A stretch of DNA of 64,000 nt from Neodontobutis hainanensis (lineage: Eukaryota > Chordata > Actinopteri > Gobiiformes > Odontobutidae), in contig JALDNG010000437.1 of NCBI GenBank assembly GCA_024349245.1, forward strand, positions 213,381-277,380, read 5' to 3'. Shown here in pieces: positions 1 to 12,409 of this stretch; position 1 is the first letter of the stretch; each line of letters begins with the position of its first letter. The notes under the pieces were generated by a model. That model made no database searches and was not told where the DNA came from. It worked only from the letters and a program-made list of their open reading frames with translations. Both the position numbers and the translations under genes were made by a program.

Positions 1-564
1 TGAAAAATTGAAACCCTTACTAACCATTATTTTTGGTGCTCTTGTAACAGGGAAAGATATTTTGTGAAAACTTCACTAATAAGTATGTTATATTCTTTGT
101 GTTTTATTTCATGACTGAAGAATTCTTGAAATGAGAGAAGTCGTCTGTTACAGCTAACAGAAACCATTAAGATTATTGTTGAATCTATTAGATTAAAACC
201 TAAATTTTACATTCCATAGAATACGTCAACCAGTAATAATATTGATATATTTAAGTATATTTTACTTGCCTGACAGCATTGTTTTTTGACAAATTCTGAT
301 TTATAAGTTTCTATCATGACTATTATTCATAGTTGACGTGATGACAAAACTATTTTCACGGTAAAATGATGAGTTTCCCAACAGATCTTTTGAAAATTCT
401 GTTCAAATATTGGTCCTTATAATATTCTAAAAAAGGAGAAATTACAGAAATATGCTTATCGTGTAACATGATAGTTTAATGTTTTCCATTCCTTAAACAT
501 TAGCTCTGGAACAGATATCAGCCAGAAGGTAATCGGAGAAATAATTTAGAAATTTTTAGCTATT
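1..564. other. AT-rich stretch, nothing found
   Basis: No reading frame, repeat or RNA signal that I can support. Stops are frequent in all six frames. Confidence 0.6.
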
Positions 565-738
565 AAAGAGAATTAAACTCAATAAACTTAAGTGTCGACC
601 CAGCATTCATTTCACGCGTTCATTCTAAATCATCGTTAGGGTTGAGAAATATGGAATGTTCTGGAATATTCGAAAAGAAAAGTGAACAAGAGCAGAATAC
701 GGCGGATAAGTATACAAACGATTATCGATCACTAGATT
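565..738 (+). other. weak coding-like segment
   Basis: A stop-free run of about 58 codons ends at a TAG near 736. It is richer in G+C than its surroundings and its translation is polar and varied, including VDPAFISRVHSKSSLGL and GIFEKKSEQEQNTADKYT, unlike the Asn/Lys/Ile/Phe-dominated translation of the flanks. It has no start codon near its upstream edge; the only Met lies mid-way. It could be an exon or a gene fragment. The length alone is within chance for this base composition, and I recognise no family. Confidence 0.2.
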
Positions 739-2274
739 AGTGTTGTATTTACCTTTTTACGGTTTTCTAATTATCATAAACTAGAAATGTTTTTAACTCA
801 TTTAATCAGATAATTAAGATATAGTATTAGGTATATCCTATTTTTAATGGAACAGTGAAGCATTAGTAAAATTTTATTTTGTTGTCACAAAATCATAAAC
901 CACCCTTTTTTACATTTGAGTATATATTGTTGTCTTGAATTTTCTCGAGAAGGCGTATCCATTCATCCATTTTCACACATTTTGTTCTTGTACTGTCTGC
1001 TATTATTGATTAACTGCCACCAATTTCATGTTTAAACGTCTTACACTTCGGAGACAAGTTTATTGAGAGTTTCCCCTTTCTGCGTTATTTAAAAAATTTT
1101 GATCGCGTTGGGAAAACCGTCAAGAATCAGATTTAAAAAACCTCATTTTCATTCCCTCAAATAATGTAAGGGTAAAATTATAAAAAAATGGTTTGAAACA
1201 GTGTGCGTCTTTGAGTTTCATCAGTTGCACTTTGAAATTAAATTATAGCTTCTCCTCGATTAATGAAATGTATATTCTTTGCTTTGTTTCAACTTACTAT
1301 AAGGCATGGATCGAAAATTTTGTCAGTAAAATTATTCTGGGAATTTAATTAGCTGATAACCGGGCAGAATTTAGGTATTCTGCTTTTGAGGTTTGAAGGG
1401 TGCCTTATTTTTCAAAATGATCAATTTATCAATAAATTCCACGTTTAAATGAAAAATAATTTTCTCTACCAAGTAAAAAATATAAATTAGAAAGTTAAAT
1501 CGTTTATCTGCAAAGATCTTTAAGTTTTCTTTTCTGGCCTAAATCTGTTAATTTACTCTAGTATTTTACATTTTTGTTAAAATTCTCAACCTAAAGACTT
1601 ATAAGACTTTAAAAAATTAATTGGTAAACATAGATTATGAGCATAAAACATTAGAAATAAATAAATACGGAATTTGGTAACCGTATTTTACATCGAAAAA
1701 TATCTGAATGATGAAAGAATAACGACACAAAATAAGATTGATAAGTATTAGATTCTTTTAGAAAGCTTAAATATCAAAACGAATATGAGAATAGGCAAGA
1801 TAATTAAGCAGTAAATCACAAAAACGACTAAACGAGAAAAATTAAACACATTGTATTGACGTTATTTAAATTCGTACATGATCATATAAATGGTTTTTAA
1901 ATCTGATTACTAATAAATAATAGAAATTGATTCGATTGAAAATTATTTATTTTACGAATATATTTATTCTAGGTTCAGGCTTGTGTTTTTTGTGGAACAG
2001 AATATCTTTTCGATATCTTGAATATTGACAACATACGCTCTTATTTCTCAAAAAAACCTTCCACTTGATCATTTATTCATCAAAATAAAATATTTAAAAA
2101 GAAAATCTTTTATGTTTCATGAATAAAATTTTCAGGTATTAAATGTTTTGAAAAATTATCCTTTCTATGAAATTCTTTAAAATAATAATACCATATAGTT
2201 TTTTAAAGTGATAATAAAAAATTAAAACTCAGAATAACATTTTTTTGTCGATAAAGGATACGAGTTTAGCCAAT
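739..2274. other. AT-rich stretch, nothing found
   Basis: Only short A and T runs. No coding, repeat or RNA signal supported. Confidence 0.6.
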
Positions 2275-2600
2275 AAAGATGTCTTCCGAAGAAAGTTTTC
2301 GAATATTACCGCTGTTCAGTGCAGCTCTTAAAACTATGTTTTGCCCTCCATCACTTTGCCCCCTTTCATTACCCTCATCCAGATTGGAAAATCTGCTGTC
2401 CAGTAGCATGAGACTTTCAGACTAAAAAGCTCACCTGATCCTTATCCCATTAGGTCGACTTTACCTCTGCTGCATTAGGCATTTGGGAAGTAACGACGTC
2501 TCTTTTCTTGATGACAAAAATATTGTCCTCCGTTCGCTCTCACCATAAGTTTTAAACTTTCATCTACATTCGTCGCTCCACGAACGTGGGAATAATAACA
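2275..2600 (-). pseudogene. GC-richer coding-like block, unidentified
   Basis: This block stands out from its flanks by its C+G content. Read on the minus strand, two frames give varied protein-like text that changes frame part-way. One contains ATNVDESLKLMVRANGGQY and the other contains FVIKKRDVVTSQMPNAAEVK. Stops interrupt both. A decayed gene or transposon fragment is the simplest reading. I could not assign a family, and the plus strand cannot be excluded. Confidence 0.22.
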
Positions 2601-5412
2601 TAACTAAACCTTTACATTGTCTATAGAGATCAAAATATATTCAAGAATAAATTTGTACGTATATGAGAGAAAAATCATCATTTAAAATTTCGATATTTTA
2701 CAACAAGTATTATTATTTGGAACCAAAATTTTGTTGGAAGAAGCTCGACGATAAACTATCTTTAATATATCATTTTTAAGTTTATAAACATCTTTACTTT
2801 TTATTGTTTTATTTGTTCTATCTTTTTCAGGTTTCAAAGTTCAGTAAATTCACTCTCTATCAAAAATACGAAAATCATTTTGAGTTAATATTATAATCTT
2901 ATTGTTAAGTGTTTCGAAAAATTATATGCATTCATAAAAGAGATTTTATTAAATTTTAGATTGCGAAAGTAGAATTAACGGTTTATCAAGCTCGAATTAT
3001 TTTTTTAATAAACTTAAATGTATCTTATTTTTCCATAATTTTTTTCAGTTGAACTGAAAAATAGTTAACCTAATTTGTAAATCAAAAATCATCAAATTGA
3101 GATATTGTAGATTATCATCTTGTCAATAAGGGCAAATTTGTATTTTTATGCTATATTTGGTTATAATTAGTGAAATTTTCAAAATATTAAAAAATACCTT
3201 GATGTATCTATTGTTTTGAATTAATTATCGGTACATTGCAAGATTTTTTAAAAATAAAAGAATGATATAAAATTAAATAGAGACACAAAGTGCAAAAACT
3301 TTACTTGGTATTAATTCTTATTTAATGTATATTTAATCCATCAATATAATGTATAACATGGTTAAACAATTAATTCATGTCAATATTTTTTGAATTTGTA
3401 AAAATACAATAAGTTAGATTTTCAATTATTTCACAATCTGGTTCATCTGTCAAGACATTTAAAAAAAGAAATTATTTTCATAAAAGTCTACAATTTAGCC
3501 ACAAAAAACCAATGTTATTCTCATTAAGAAAATACGCAATAAAAATATTTAATTTATATCTGATATTTGAGTCGTCTATTTCAAATTAATGCAGTTCTGA
3601 GACTTCTAAGCACGCAGTTTCCACAAATAAAATTTCTATTTCAAGGGAATGCGATTATATTTTTATAATAAATAATAAATTGATTAACTAAAATAAAAAA
3701 TCAACTCAAAACATGATAATTTTTAATTTAAAAACTTAAATGATTTTTTCCTAATGTAAACAGAATAAAGTTAAAATTATAAATATTAAAAATATTCGAA
3801 ACTTGTTTACAAGAAAGAATCTCTAAAATTATTCATAAAAATAAAATATTATTTAAGTTTTATCAAATATTTTTCCTTCATTTTTTCATATTCTATTAAA
3901 TGAGAACACATTACATCAGTTTTTAAAATATGTGTTCGAAAAAAAGTAAGACAATGTTAATGTTCATTTGTGTGTTAAAAATCCTTGCTGCTGATACCAA
4001 ATTTACATTTCATTTAAAAATTATATCAAATACTTAAAAAGGAAAAACAGATTAAGAATCGTTGTAAATTACAATGAACCAACATGAGTACGTGAAAGCA
4101 GGGTACGTATATCGTAGGAACTCAAAATGTCCAGTTAAAAATCAAATTTTCTCGGAATAGTCCACACTGAAAGATTATATGTCCGTTGAAACAAAATTGA
4201 TTAAAACTTAATTTTACCTTGTAAATTTGAGAAATATTTAACGTTGAGTAAATAACTCATAATAAACTAATTATTCATATAATTTTATAAGTATATAAAT
4301 CCTATATATTAGTCATTAGAAAAAAGTAATCAAAAAGTTTGCAACTTCTTCAATTAAAATTTATAAGTTTGAACGGAATGGTAAAATATTTCTAAAATTT
4401 GAAAATGTCAGAATTTAATTATGTATGTTGTGGCAGCATCTATCACATATTCGAAAATTGTTAAAAAAATGCTTAAAAATAAATTTATTATAAAATATTA
4501 AATGTTTGATAGACTGCCGGTCTTTTCATAAAAAGCACAAAAATGAGGAATTCACAAAAGTGCTTGACAAATACCGAGTTTTAAGCAATCAAGTATATTT
4601 AAAATCCAATTTCTTGAATGAAGGTCGATAATTCGGAGCTCTTAAATTTTTAATATGTCATTATTTGTTCACCCTTGATTTCAAAGGTAACTGATAAATT
4701 AAATTTGCTCCACGATTATCATCTGAGCAAAAATCAATTGATGACACAAATTTGAGATGTTTAAGACAAAATCGTCTGATTGTCGATATCGTGATAATGA
4801 AATGATGATTGAAACGTATAAGGTGAATTATAACGAAAAATTAATGGCGATTTTCGTCTTTTTAAATGTGTCTATAAACATAAAAGCATGCTAATTGTTG
4901 CCTTTCTAAATAAATTATACATTATTGCGATGTTCAAAGTTATTTATCTTGAATTTTGAATTATCTAATTATAAACTGTCCCTGTACGATTTAGTAAAGC
5001 TATAATGATTCTCAATTAAAAAGTATTCGAAAAGTACCTTAAATTTAATGATATTAAAATTTATCTGACGAAGAATTGAACCTAAATAAACAATTTATCA
5101 TTATTATTTAGAATAGTCACTGAAAACGGCAAAAATGCCAACTACATTTTTATATAGAAGGATTGACAACATTTATTTATGGCTGGGCTTCGAATTGTTA
5201 AAGAAAAAGTTGGAATTATATGGGTGAATTCTACAAATAACATAATTCAATGAATAAATTAACTCAACGTAAGATCAAAAGCAAAAATAGAAAAAATAAA
5301 ATATTTATTTCAGTCTATTAAGAAACATATAAAATAAATTTATTTTATATCTTGATGCCAAACACAAACAAAAGATTTGAAAATGACGGAAGAATTCAAG
5401 TAAGGGCTAAAA
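2601..5412. other. AT-rich stretch, nothing found
   Basis: Almost pure A/T-run sequence with no supported gene. The integrase expected downstream of the neighbouring retroelement (minus strand, lower coordinates) is not recognisable here. Confidence 0.6.
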
Positions 5413-5556
5413 ATGAAGCAGACTGTAGTGGCGAAGACTTCAATCAAAAGATATGTCAAACGAAAGGAAAACAAGGTCTTTGAAAGACAAGTCAAAATAA
5501 CAGATGATACCTGTTACGTATATACTAATTCAGCACGCATTAAAATACTATTTTAA
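5413..5556 (+). CDS. small basic ORF, unsupported by homology
   Basis: An ATG-started frame of 47 codons ending in TAA. The product is Lys/Arg-rich (for example KRYVKRKENKVFERQVK) with one cysteine and a C-terminal Tyr-rich stretch. It abuts the 3' side of the minus-strand Ty3/gypsy relic, so it may be a fortuitous frame across decayed element DNA. Composition is more protein-like than the flanks, but there is no family match, no promoter and no second exon that I can show. Confidence 0.18.
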   Translation: MKQTVVAKTSIKRYVKRKENKVFERQVKITDDTCYVYTNSARIKILF

Positions 5557-5561
5557 AATCT

Positions 5562-5849
5562 CTAACACTTTCCTGCTTGAAGGAATCTTTTTTTCAGAAA
5601 CCTTGAGAATATTCCGAAAGGTCCCAGTAGTGAACGCAAAGGGCAATTCCTTTTTTTGGGTATAGAATGTAAAATTTCCAAGAGCCTTAGAACTTCATTG
5701 GAAGGCTTGAGATGGAAGGGAAAATCTGTCTCAAGACTGAATCGTTCCCATAACTGTTCGAAAAGTCTCTTTATAATCCCATCATTCGAGAAATTTGTTT
5801 GCCCACCCAGTTGCTGAATTACAAAGATCGTATTTTGGTCATTTTCCAT
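5562..5849 (-). pseudogene. post-RNase H segment of the Ty3/gypsy relic
   Basis: A 96-codon open frame begins with MENDQNTIFVIQQLGG and continues in the same frame as the upstream HANTDVLNRFP, separated only by PVRLDVPFKREE. In Ty3/gypsy pol this is the linker between RNase H and the integrase zinc-binding domain. The expected HHCC zinc finger is not visible. The rest (FSNDGIIKRLFEQLWERF and onwards) matches no motif I know. It ends at a stop, and integrase cannot be followed further. Confidence 0.5.
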
Positions 5850-5879
5850 TTCCTCTCTTTTGAACGGAACGTCTAATCT

Positions 5880-6250
5880 GACTGGAAAACGATTAAGAAC
5901 ATCAGTGTTGGCATGTTCTTTCGTGTTTAAGGTATTCGATATCGAAAAAGAATATGAGCCAAACGAGTCAGCCTGATAGCAGCCATTATTGTATCAGTTA
6001 TTTAGGCTGAAGAATTTCTAAAAAGGGCTTGTGATCTGTAATGAAAATAAATTTATGCCTACACTGAGATTTATGAAATTTATTTATGGCATATATGATT
6101 AGTTAGCATTCCTTATGAATCTGTTACAGTTTTTTAGCTGGCATTTTGGGATTTTGAAATATCTGCAACTGGTCTTTCACTGCCATCCGAAAAGCGATGA
6201 AACAGAACTGCTCCGATCCCCATATCCGACGCATCATACGATGTCCCAAT
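5880..6250 (-). pseudogene. RNase H domain and tether, Ty3/gypsy type, decayed
   Basis: At 6228-6239 the frame reads YDAS, then continues DMGIGAVLFHRFSDGSERP. This is the RNase H signature of Ty3/gypsy elements ('TDASxxGIGAVLxQ...G...PIAYASKxL'), with the catalytic Asp retained. Downstream, in shifted frames, come pieces resembling 'SQIxKE', 'FxxxTDHKPL' and 'MxxxRLTRWA', then HANTDVLNRFP at about 5915-5883, equivalent to the conserved 'HxNADALSRxP' that ends the domain. Stops and one net frame change separate these pieces. Confidence 0.82.
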
Positions 6251-6469
6251 TTGAATTGAAGGGTTAAAATACGCCAGAATAAAATCTGAATAAATAATTC
6301 TTTGGATTTCATAAAAAGCTTCAAACTGATCTCTATCCCATCTCCTATCGGTATCCTTGTGAGTTATCCAATTCAGAGGTGCTGCAATCTTCGAAACATT
6401 TTGGATGAATTTTTGATAAAGCTGCAGTCAAACGAGATACGCCTGTATAATTTTTTTGTTCGTCGGTCT

Positions 6470-7207
6470 CTATATTTTATGAAAATCATCTATCTTTTAC
6501 CCTTTGGAAATATACTGATTTGATCTGGCATGACTCAGATAAAATACCGAAAACTATGCAGTTTCGCATTTTTCAAAATTGAATTTCAGGCCGTTTTCTT
6601 CAAGATAATGAAGCAAAAAATACAAATTCTCTGTATGTTAATTAAAATCTTTTCTGCCGATAAGGATATCGCCTAAGTAGACGGCGACTCTTTTCAAATC
6701 GCAGGTTATCTAATACATAAATTTCTCAAAGTAGGCGAGCGCTCATTCGATGTCAAAAGAAAATCTTTTTGTTGTAAGACACCCTGGGTGTATTAAGTGC
6801 AAGAGTTTTGGATTTATGAATTTAGTTTAATAGGATTTAAGCCGACGCTAAATCGATTTTTGAAAAGTAACAGATCTTACTCAGTTTTCTTTTTCAATTC
6901 GTTAGTAAATAGAATTGTGTGTCTGTTGTCCTACAAATGGATTATCATTGACGCAATAATCTCTTCAAAGGCGAATTTATTCGTTTTTTTTGCTGATTGG
7001 AACAAAAGGTATGTCTTCGTCATTGAAATTAACTAATTTCTTTATCCCTCGCTGTATCACTCGGTCTAATGCGGCGCTGAAATCCTGGGTTATTGCAAAG
7101 TGAATAAATCTCGGTTTGCAGTAAATGGGCCTGAATTTAGAATTGAATTTGAAGTTCCACATTTTAAAACAATCTAGATCAGTTTTCCAAATATTTGAAT
7201 TTTTCAC
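6470..7207 (-). pseudogene. reverse transcriptase domain, Ty3/gypsy type, decayed
   Basis: The RT would copy element RNA into DNA in virus-like particles. The N-terminal part (7207-6977) contains FRPIYCKPR, ALDRVIQRGI and KLVNFNDEDIPFVP, matching the Ty3/gypsy pattern 'P(V)FxKPRPxPFA...ELDRLxxxGII.PVNxSDWAxPIVPV.KKN'. About 100 codons on, at 6668-6679, the active-site box reads YLGDILI where the family has YLDDILI, so the first catalytic Asp is Gly. It is followed in frame by HTENLYFLLHYLEENGLKF, equivalent to 'H...NL..V...L...GLKLN..KC'. Stops occur between these blocks, so the enzyme is dead. Confidence 0.85.
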
Positions 7208-7639
7208 ATAGTTGTGTGCATTTTTTTCTAAGTTATTTTGATCTGATGAATGGGATTTAATTTCACAAATATTTGTAATATAAATCAGAGAATCTATCTA
7301 AATTAGAAACCGTCGGATTTCGTTTATAACCAAAAGATTTAAAGCTTTACTTTTTACTGCGTAAAAATTAAGGATTGAACGGTATTCATTCTCACATGTT
7401 GTGTATTTAGAAAAAATCCTCAATACTTACAATTTAGAGTCGTTATGCGTTTTAAAAGTTTTATGAAAAAGAATGAAAAGGGGGCTGGCCCAGTCGCTCC
7501 CAGTTTTCAATTAAAATAAAAATAAATTGTGAGCCAGTTTCCAAATAGAAACACATTTAAATTTTACAACCTTCATTTCATGTGAATATTGTCGTATCAT
7601 TTCTGGAAATATAATAGAAATTGAGATGAAATCGCCTCA

Positions 7640-7810
7640 GATTTTGTATTTAATTAGGTCGAACCTGGCCAGCGTTTTTGATATGTTCCGATCTTCGATA
7701 AAAGTAACAGTCCGCTTTTTGAAATTTACAATCACTTCAATCGTGACCTGTTTGACAGCAGTTTCTGCATGGTCCCAAAAATCTATTTTGAGAATTATTT
7801 GAACTCTTTT
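7640..7810 (-). pseudogene. possible protease/linker segment of Ty3/gypsy pol
   Basis: The minus-strand translation contains VQIILKIDFWDHAETAVK followed by VTIEVIVNFKKR. In Ty3/gypsy proteases the C-terminal part commonly reads as a hydrophobic 'ILGxDFW/L' strand before the linker to RT, which this resembles. The catalytic D(T/S)G triad is not found in the expected upstream sequence. Frame differs or is interrupted relative to RT. Assignment rests mainly on position upstream of a clear RT. Confidence 0.4.
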
Positions 7811-8110
7811 CCTATTACACCTGGAAAACTTAAGGATCTCTAAAAGTTATCACCACGCTTTCCGTTTTATACGCTTTTTTCCTTTTTGTGCAATGTCTTC
7901 CACTTTCTTGAAACTAAGATCTTCTGAGCTTCTGTGGAAAACGAATTTTGTTAAATGGTACATCCTTAATTACACAAATAAAGTATATCCTCATTATATC
8001 ATCCAATGGGTCTTTAGTTTAATGGACATCAAACGAAGAAGCCATGCGAATTCTAGAGCCAAATCTTCAATTGATTCTACCTCTAAGTGCTTAATATAGG
8101 TGTAAAATTT

Positions 8111-11100
8111 GCTTCTCTAGGGGATTCCAGCTTTTATAGAATTGACGTTCTTAGCCATAATTTCCAGAATTTCGAGCCATTCTAGTTTATTCCACACCTA
8201 AGATGGATTGAATTGAGAGCAAGAAATCTGAAGGATTCGATTGATTACTCTTTCCTGGCTCGTCAGGAAAAACAATGAAACTCAGTGTTGTGTTTCCAAT
8301 TTTCCTCTAAAAAGGTGAATAATCTGGAAAGGTAAACTTTCTATGTCTCTAACGAAGGTAAAAGAGCAGAAAAAGATTGGGTTTGATCGTTAAAGCTACT
8401 TCGGCTTTGAATGCATGTCACCAGCTTAGACATCTGTTTGGTTTGAGTCTGCAAAAGCGTCTAGAAATATTTTGTTAGCTCAAGTGCATATCTAGCAATT
8501 GTATCTTCATCTCTCCTTGTTGATATTTACTTACATATATATAAAAATCACGCAAGCTCTACTTTAAGATATTGTAATCTCTAACACTACTGAAGAAAAT
8601 CACCAGTCTCTGATGATGATCGACAGCGAATAGTATCTTTTAAAAATCGGTGTATTCTGTTTCATCCATATCTTAAATGTTCTATCAAAGATATTCAACT
8701 GTAAACACAGTTGTATAGACGTATTAAAACAATTGGCATATACTTTCTATTTAAGCGTGGAGGTGAAATGCGTTCTCATTTAAATTTGGAGGAATAAGAA
8801 CTTATGATTGCCTAACTTGATGAAAATTGCATGGCACGTTTATATAACTTGCTTTCTGATTTTTAAGAATCTTCGGTTTTCAGGTCTCAAAAAGTACGTT
8901 TTTGGATCTCTTTGGAATTTTCATTATTATCAATAAAATGTAAAATTAGTTTAAACTCTGAGAAATTGTGAAATAATTCTTTTTTACAGAATTAAATAAT
9001 CTAACTTCAACCGAATCTTTGAAACAGAACGAAGACATAAACTTTGTTTAAGTCTCTGAAGTTTCATTCTCTGTGGTTACCAGAACAATTAAAGGCAGGA
9101 GTGAATCCGGTTAATCTTCCTACTTTTCAGTCCCAACATCAAGAAACAGAAATATTTATATAATTACTAAAATGAATGAAAATGGATAGCCTTTGTATAA
9201 GATTTAGAATTTTCTCTAATTGTTAATGCTTTCAAGGCATATATCGGAAAAATAATTGGGTTTTGCATTCACAAAGGAATTAAATTTCCGATTTTGATCG
9301 TGGATAACGCAAGAACTCACCATTATAGTTGTCTTTATTAAGCAAAGAAATCACACGATACCGAATCGAATACTTCCCGGCATTCTCCATATTTTTAAAT
9401 TCTCTAAAGAATATTTTTTCAGTTCCTAAGAACTTGGTAATTCGTGGTTACGTTGACACAAAATTAAGGGGTTAAATTTCCTGAAAATTTAAATAAATCT
9501 CACCAGATCAAAGATGAAGATTCTATAGAAAAATTTTACAGTCTGAATCTTTCATAAACAAGAGAAATAGTGTTTGACTTTAAGTAGAATCATTTTTATT
9601 TTTAATTAAAGTGGAATAAATTTGTTACATGGGTTATGTTAATAATCGAAAACCCTCATAAAATCTCTGAAACGTATAACAATGACATAAATTGAGAGCG
9701 TGCTTAATGAAAATTGGGCTCAGAAATAACACTCAAAATGTCATTGAAAACATAAATATTTACTCAAATAAGTTCCATCCTGGATAAAAGAAATTAAAAT
9801 AGATAATTAAAAAATATTTACTTGTACAAACATATTGAATTGTACAAAAAATTTTCACTTTAAACATTTTGTTTGAATAAACATTTTAAATTCTAAAATT
9901 GGCAAAAATTAGCATTTTAAAACTGTGACACTCGTGAGTGTTAAACGAAATCTCTCCGAAAAATTTGAAAATACTTATTTGAAAAAATATCCAAAAAAAT
10001 AGTCTGTAAATTTTTCAATGATTATGATTTAAAGGATGATTCTATCGTTATGGCAAAATTATTAAACAATTCGTGTGGTATTATTTGAGCTATATCAGTA
10101 TTTGTTCCTATCACGTAAAATAGTCAAGATAGCCTTCTTCTGACGTTCGAGTTGGGTTTATTCCATTACATGGCAAAAGAGTATACATTTCACAAATTGC
10201 AGCTTTTTGTATAGTTAAACCAGATAATTCTATATTTTAAAGCTAGGGGAATTTTATGTCCGAATTCAAGCACAAAACAAAAACAGGAAGCTAACTTTGG
10301 AGAAATTTTGTTTTTCATTTGATGATTATTTGTATAATTAATGACGAGACATTTATTTTATGCTTATTTATAGAAAAATTCAATCATCGATTTTACCCGC
10401 TCGATTACGTCGATACTGGCTTCACGATTCTGTGTTCCGGAGTACCATAAAAACTCTAAAAATTAATGAATCACTTTTTCTAAAATAAGGGAACTATGTT
10501 TCATCATTTATTGTTTTAATTTCTCTGAGATTGAGAACAGTGTAAATATTGGTTCAAAATTTGCAATTTAAGCATTTGGCTAGAAATATCTATTTTTTAC
10601 ATTTCTACGTATATTTTAAGTCTTAAATTCTTAAAATTCTTTAAGGCTTTCTGACAATTAGTCCTCTTCAAAAATAATAGTTGGTAATAAGAGAATCGAT
10701 AAGATTTTGAACGAATTAATTTATTTGTTAAAATAGACATTCTCATTGATTTTCACAGAATCTATTCTCTGAATTTTAAAAATTTGGACGTAACTAAAAT
10801 TAAATAACCACAAAAATACTACTTTGATAATATTTTAATTTAATTCAATAAATATAAAATCTGCTTTTCTCTGAATATTAGGAAAATTAAAATAAATTCT
10901 TTTTGACAAAAATGTTTTTCCGATCTACGAAAATCAAGTTCATCCTAGAATGTAACAAAACCAAAAAATAAATGTATTATACGGTTAATTTATTATGAAA
11001 CACCTAACCTCATAAAGCAAGCATATTTTGGAATTTACTTATGATTAAAATATATGAAAAAAGTATTTATCTATCAGAATTATTTTAAGATTGCCAGAGT

Positions 11101-12409
11101 ATTATCTGATGGAAATCCTTCAAAAATATTTTTATCCATTTATTTATCTGTTCAATAATATAATATTCGAATGATCAATATTTTATCGATGAATATCAAA
11201 AAGTATCAAAACTATTTTTAATTTTAAAATATTAACTGCACAACTTAAAAAATTTAAGAAACAAAAACAGAATTTTTCAAGTTATGTGAATAAAATTATT
11301 GTCCAGCAATTCAAATCATAAAGAAATAAAAGTTTCCAAACACTATAATTGTAGATTCTGACATCAAAATGAGTATTTAATTTTTAAAGTTTAATTTTAA
11401 GCTGCAAACGAAAAATTTTCGTCGAGGCATAGAAAAAAATAGATGTTATGATACATTTTTATTTTTATCTATGTTAAAATAAAATTATAATTTGTAAAAA
11501 ATGTTTTTAAATGATTTTTTTGTTTTCAAATATTCTTGATCTTCTTAAATAAATAACGATCAATAAATATGTTGGATATAAAACCATAGTCATTTGATCT
11601 ATGTTATGTGGTTTTTAATAAATTAAGATTGATAAAATGCCGTTTTTAAACTGTGTAGTGAGACACGACTATTGTGTTTTAGTTGGCGCATTTATCGATT
11701 AAATAAAGAATCTTATGTACTTTAATAGCTTTCTTGAATATGATAGTAATTGTTTATATTTTCAAAATTAATTAAAATGTTTGACTATTTTAAAGTCAAA
11801 TACAACTGAATTATCTCATGTTATTTCTATCAAAACACTTTTGTCTCCTATATTTTAAAGACTGATACTTAATTCAAGATTAGTTGAAAAATTTAAATAA
11901 TTTTTTTCAGTATGTTTGAACACAATAGCGTTTGATCAACATAGATCAAAGAAATATACTTCAAATAAACCACTATCTCCAAAATTAAAATTTATATTTG
12001 ATTGTTGTATAGTTTCAAAAACTGAGCTTATTCGACTCAAAGTAGTTTGGAAATATATTAACCTTAATCTTTCGGATAAACACTTGGTATCCGTGTAGCC
12101 AGGGACATCCTCATAGAGGCGTGTTTAAATTTATATTTTTTATAAGCACGCATTTCTGGTAGTTTCATTGGAATAAATTCTTAAAACGTGCAATATGTGT
12201 AATAATGAATATTTTTGCATGTTTTAACCTGTTCAAAGCCAAAAAATCAACTCAGTAAAAAATTGATAGAAGTGGTAAACTAAAAAAATTAAAAAGTTGA
12301 TAATTGCAAAAATATTTATAATCAAAACTATCGTGTCATGGGATTGCATATTGTGGTATCCTTTAAGAAATTAATGAACGCTCATATCGATTCAGTCAAT
12401 CTTGTCTGC
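8111..12409. other. AT-rich stretch, nothing firmly supported
   Basis: The first 200-300 bases may still belong to the upstream (gag) side of the minus-strand retroelement; one minus frame there reads HLEVESIEDLALEFAWLLRL, but gag is too variable to confirm. The remainder to 12.4 kb is low-complexity A/T sequence without supported genes or repeats. Confidence 0.5.

Larger units (their letters stand above)
5562..8110 (-). mobile_element. Ty3/gypsy LTR retrotransposon relic (internal pol region)
   Basis: Minus-strand parts of a Ty3/gypsy polyprotein lie in the canonical order: a possible protease/linker region (~7.8-7.65 kb), reverse transcriptase (~7.2-6.47 kb), RNase H (~6.25-6.1 kb) and the post-RNase H tether (~5.92-5.6 kb). 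The RT start, the YxDD-region motif and the RNase H motif all fall in one frame over about 970 bases, with roughly family-normal spacing. Several stop codons interrupt that frame, so the copy has decayed mainly by substitution. I see neither a paired LTR nor an integrase. The outer limits are where recognisable protein ends, not true element ends. Confidence 0.85.

Noticed and set aside
7893..8099. Plus-strand 68-codon frame
   Set aside because: It is the complement of the upstream part of the minus-strand Ty3 element and has no support of its own.
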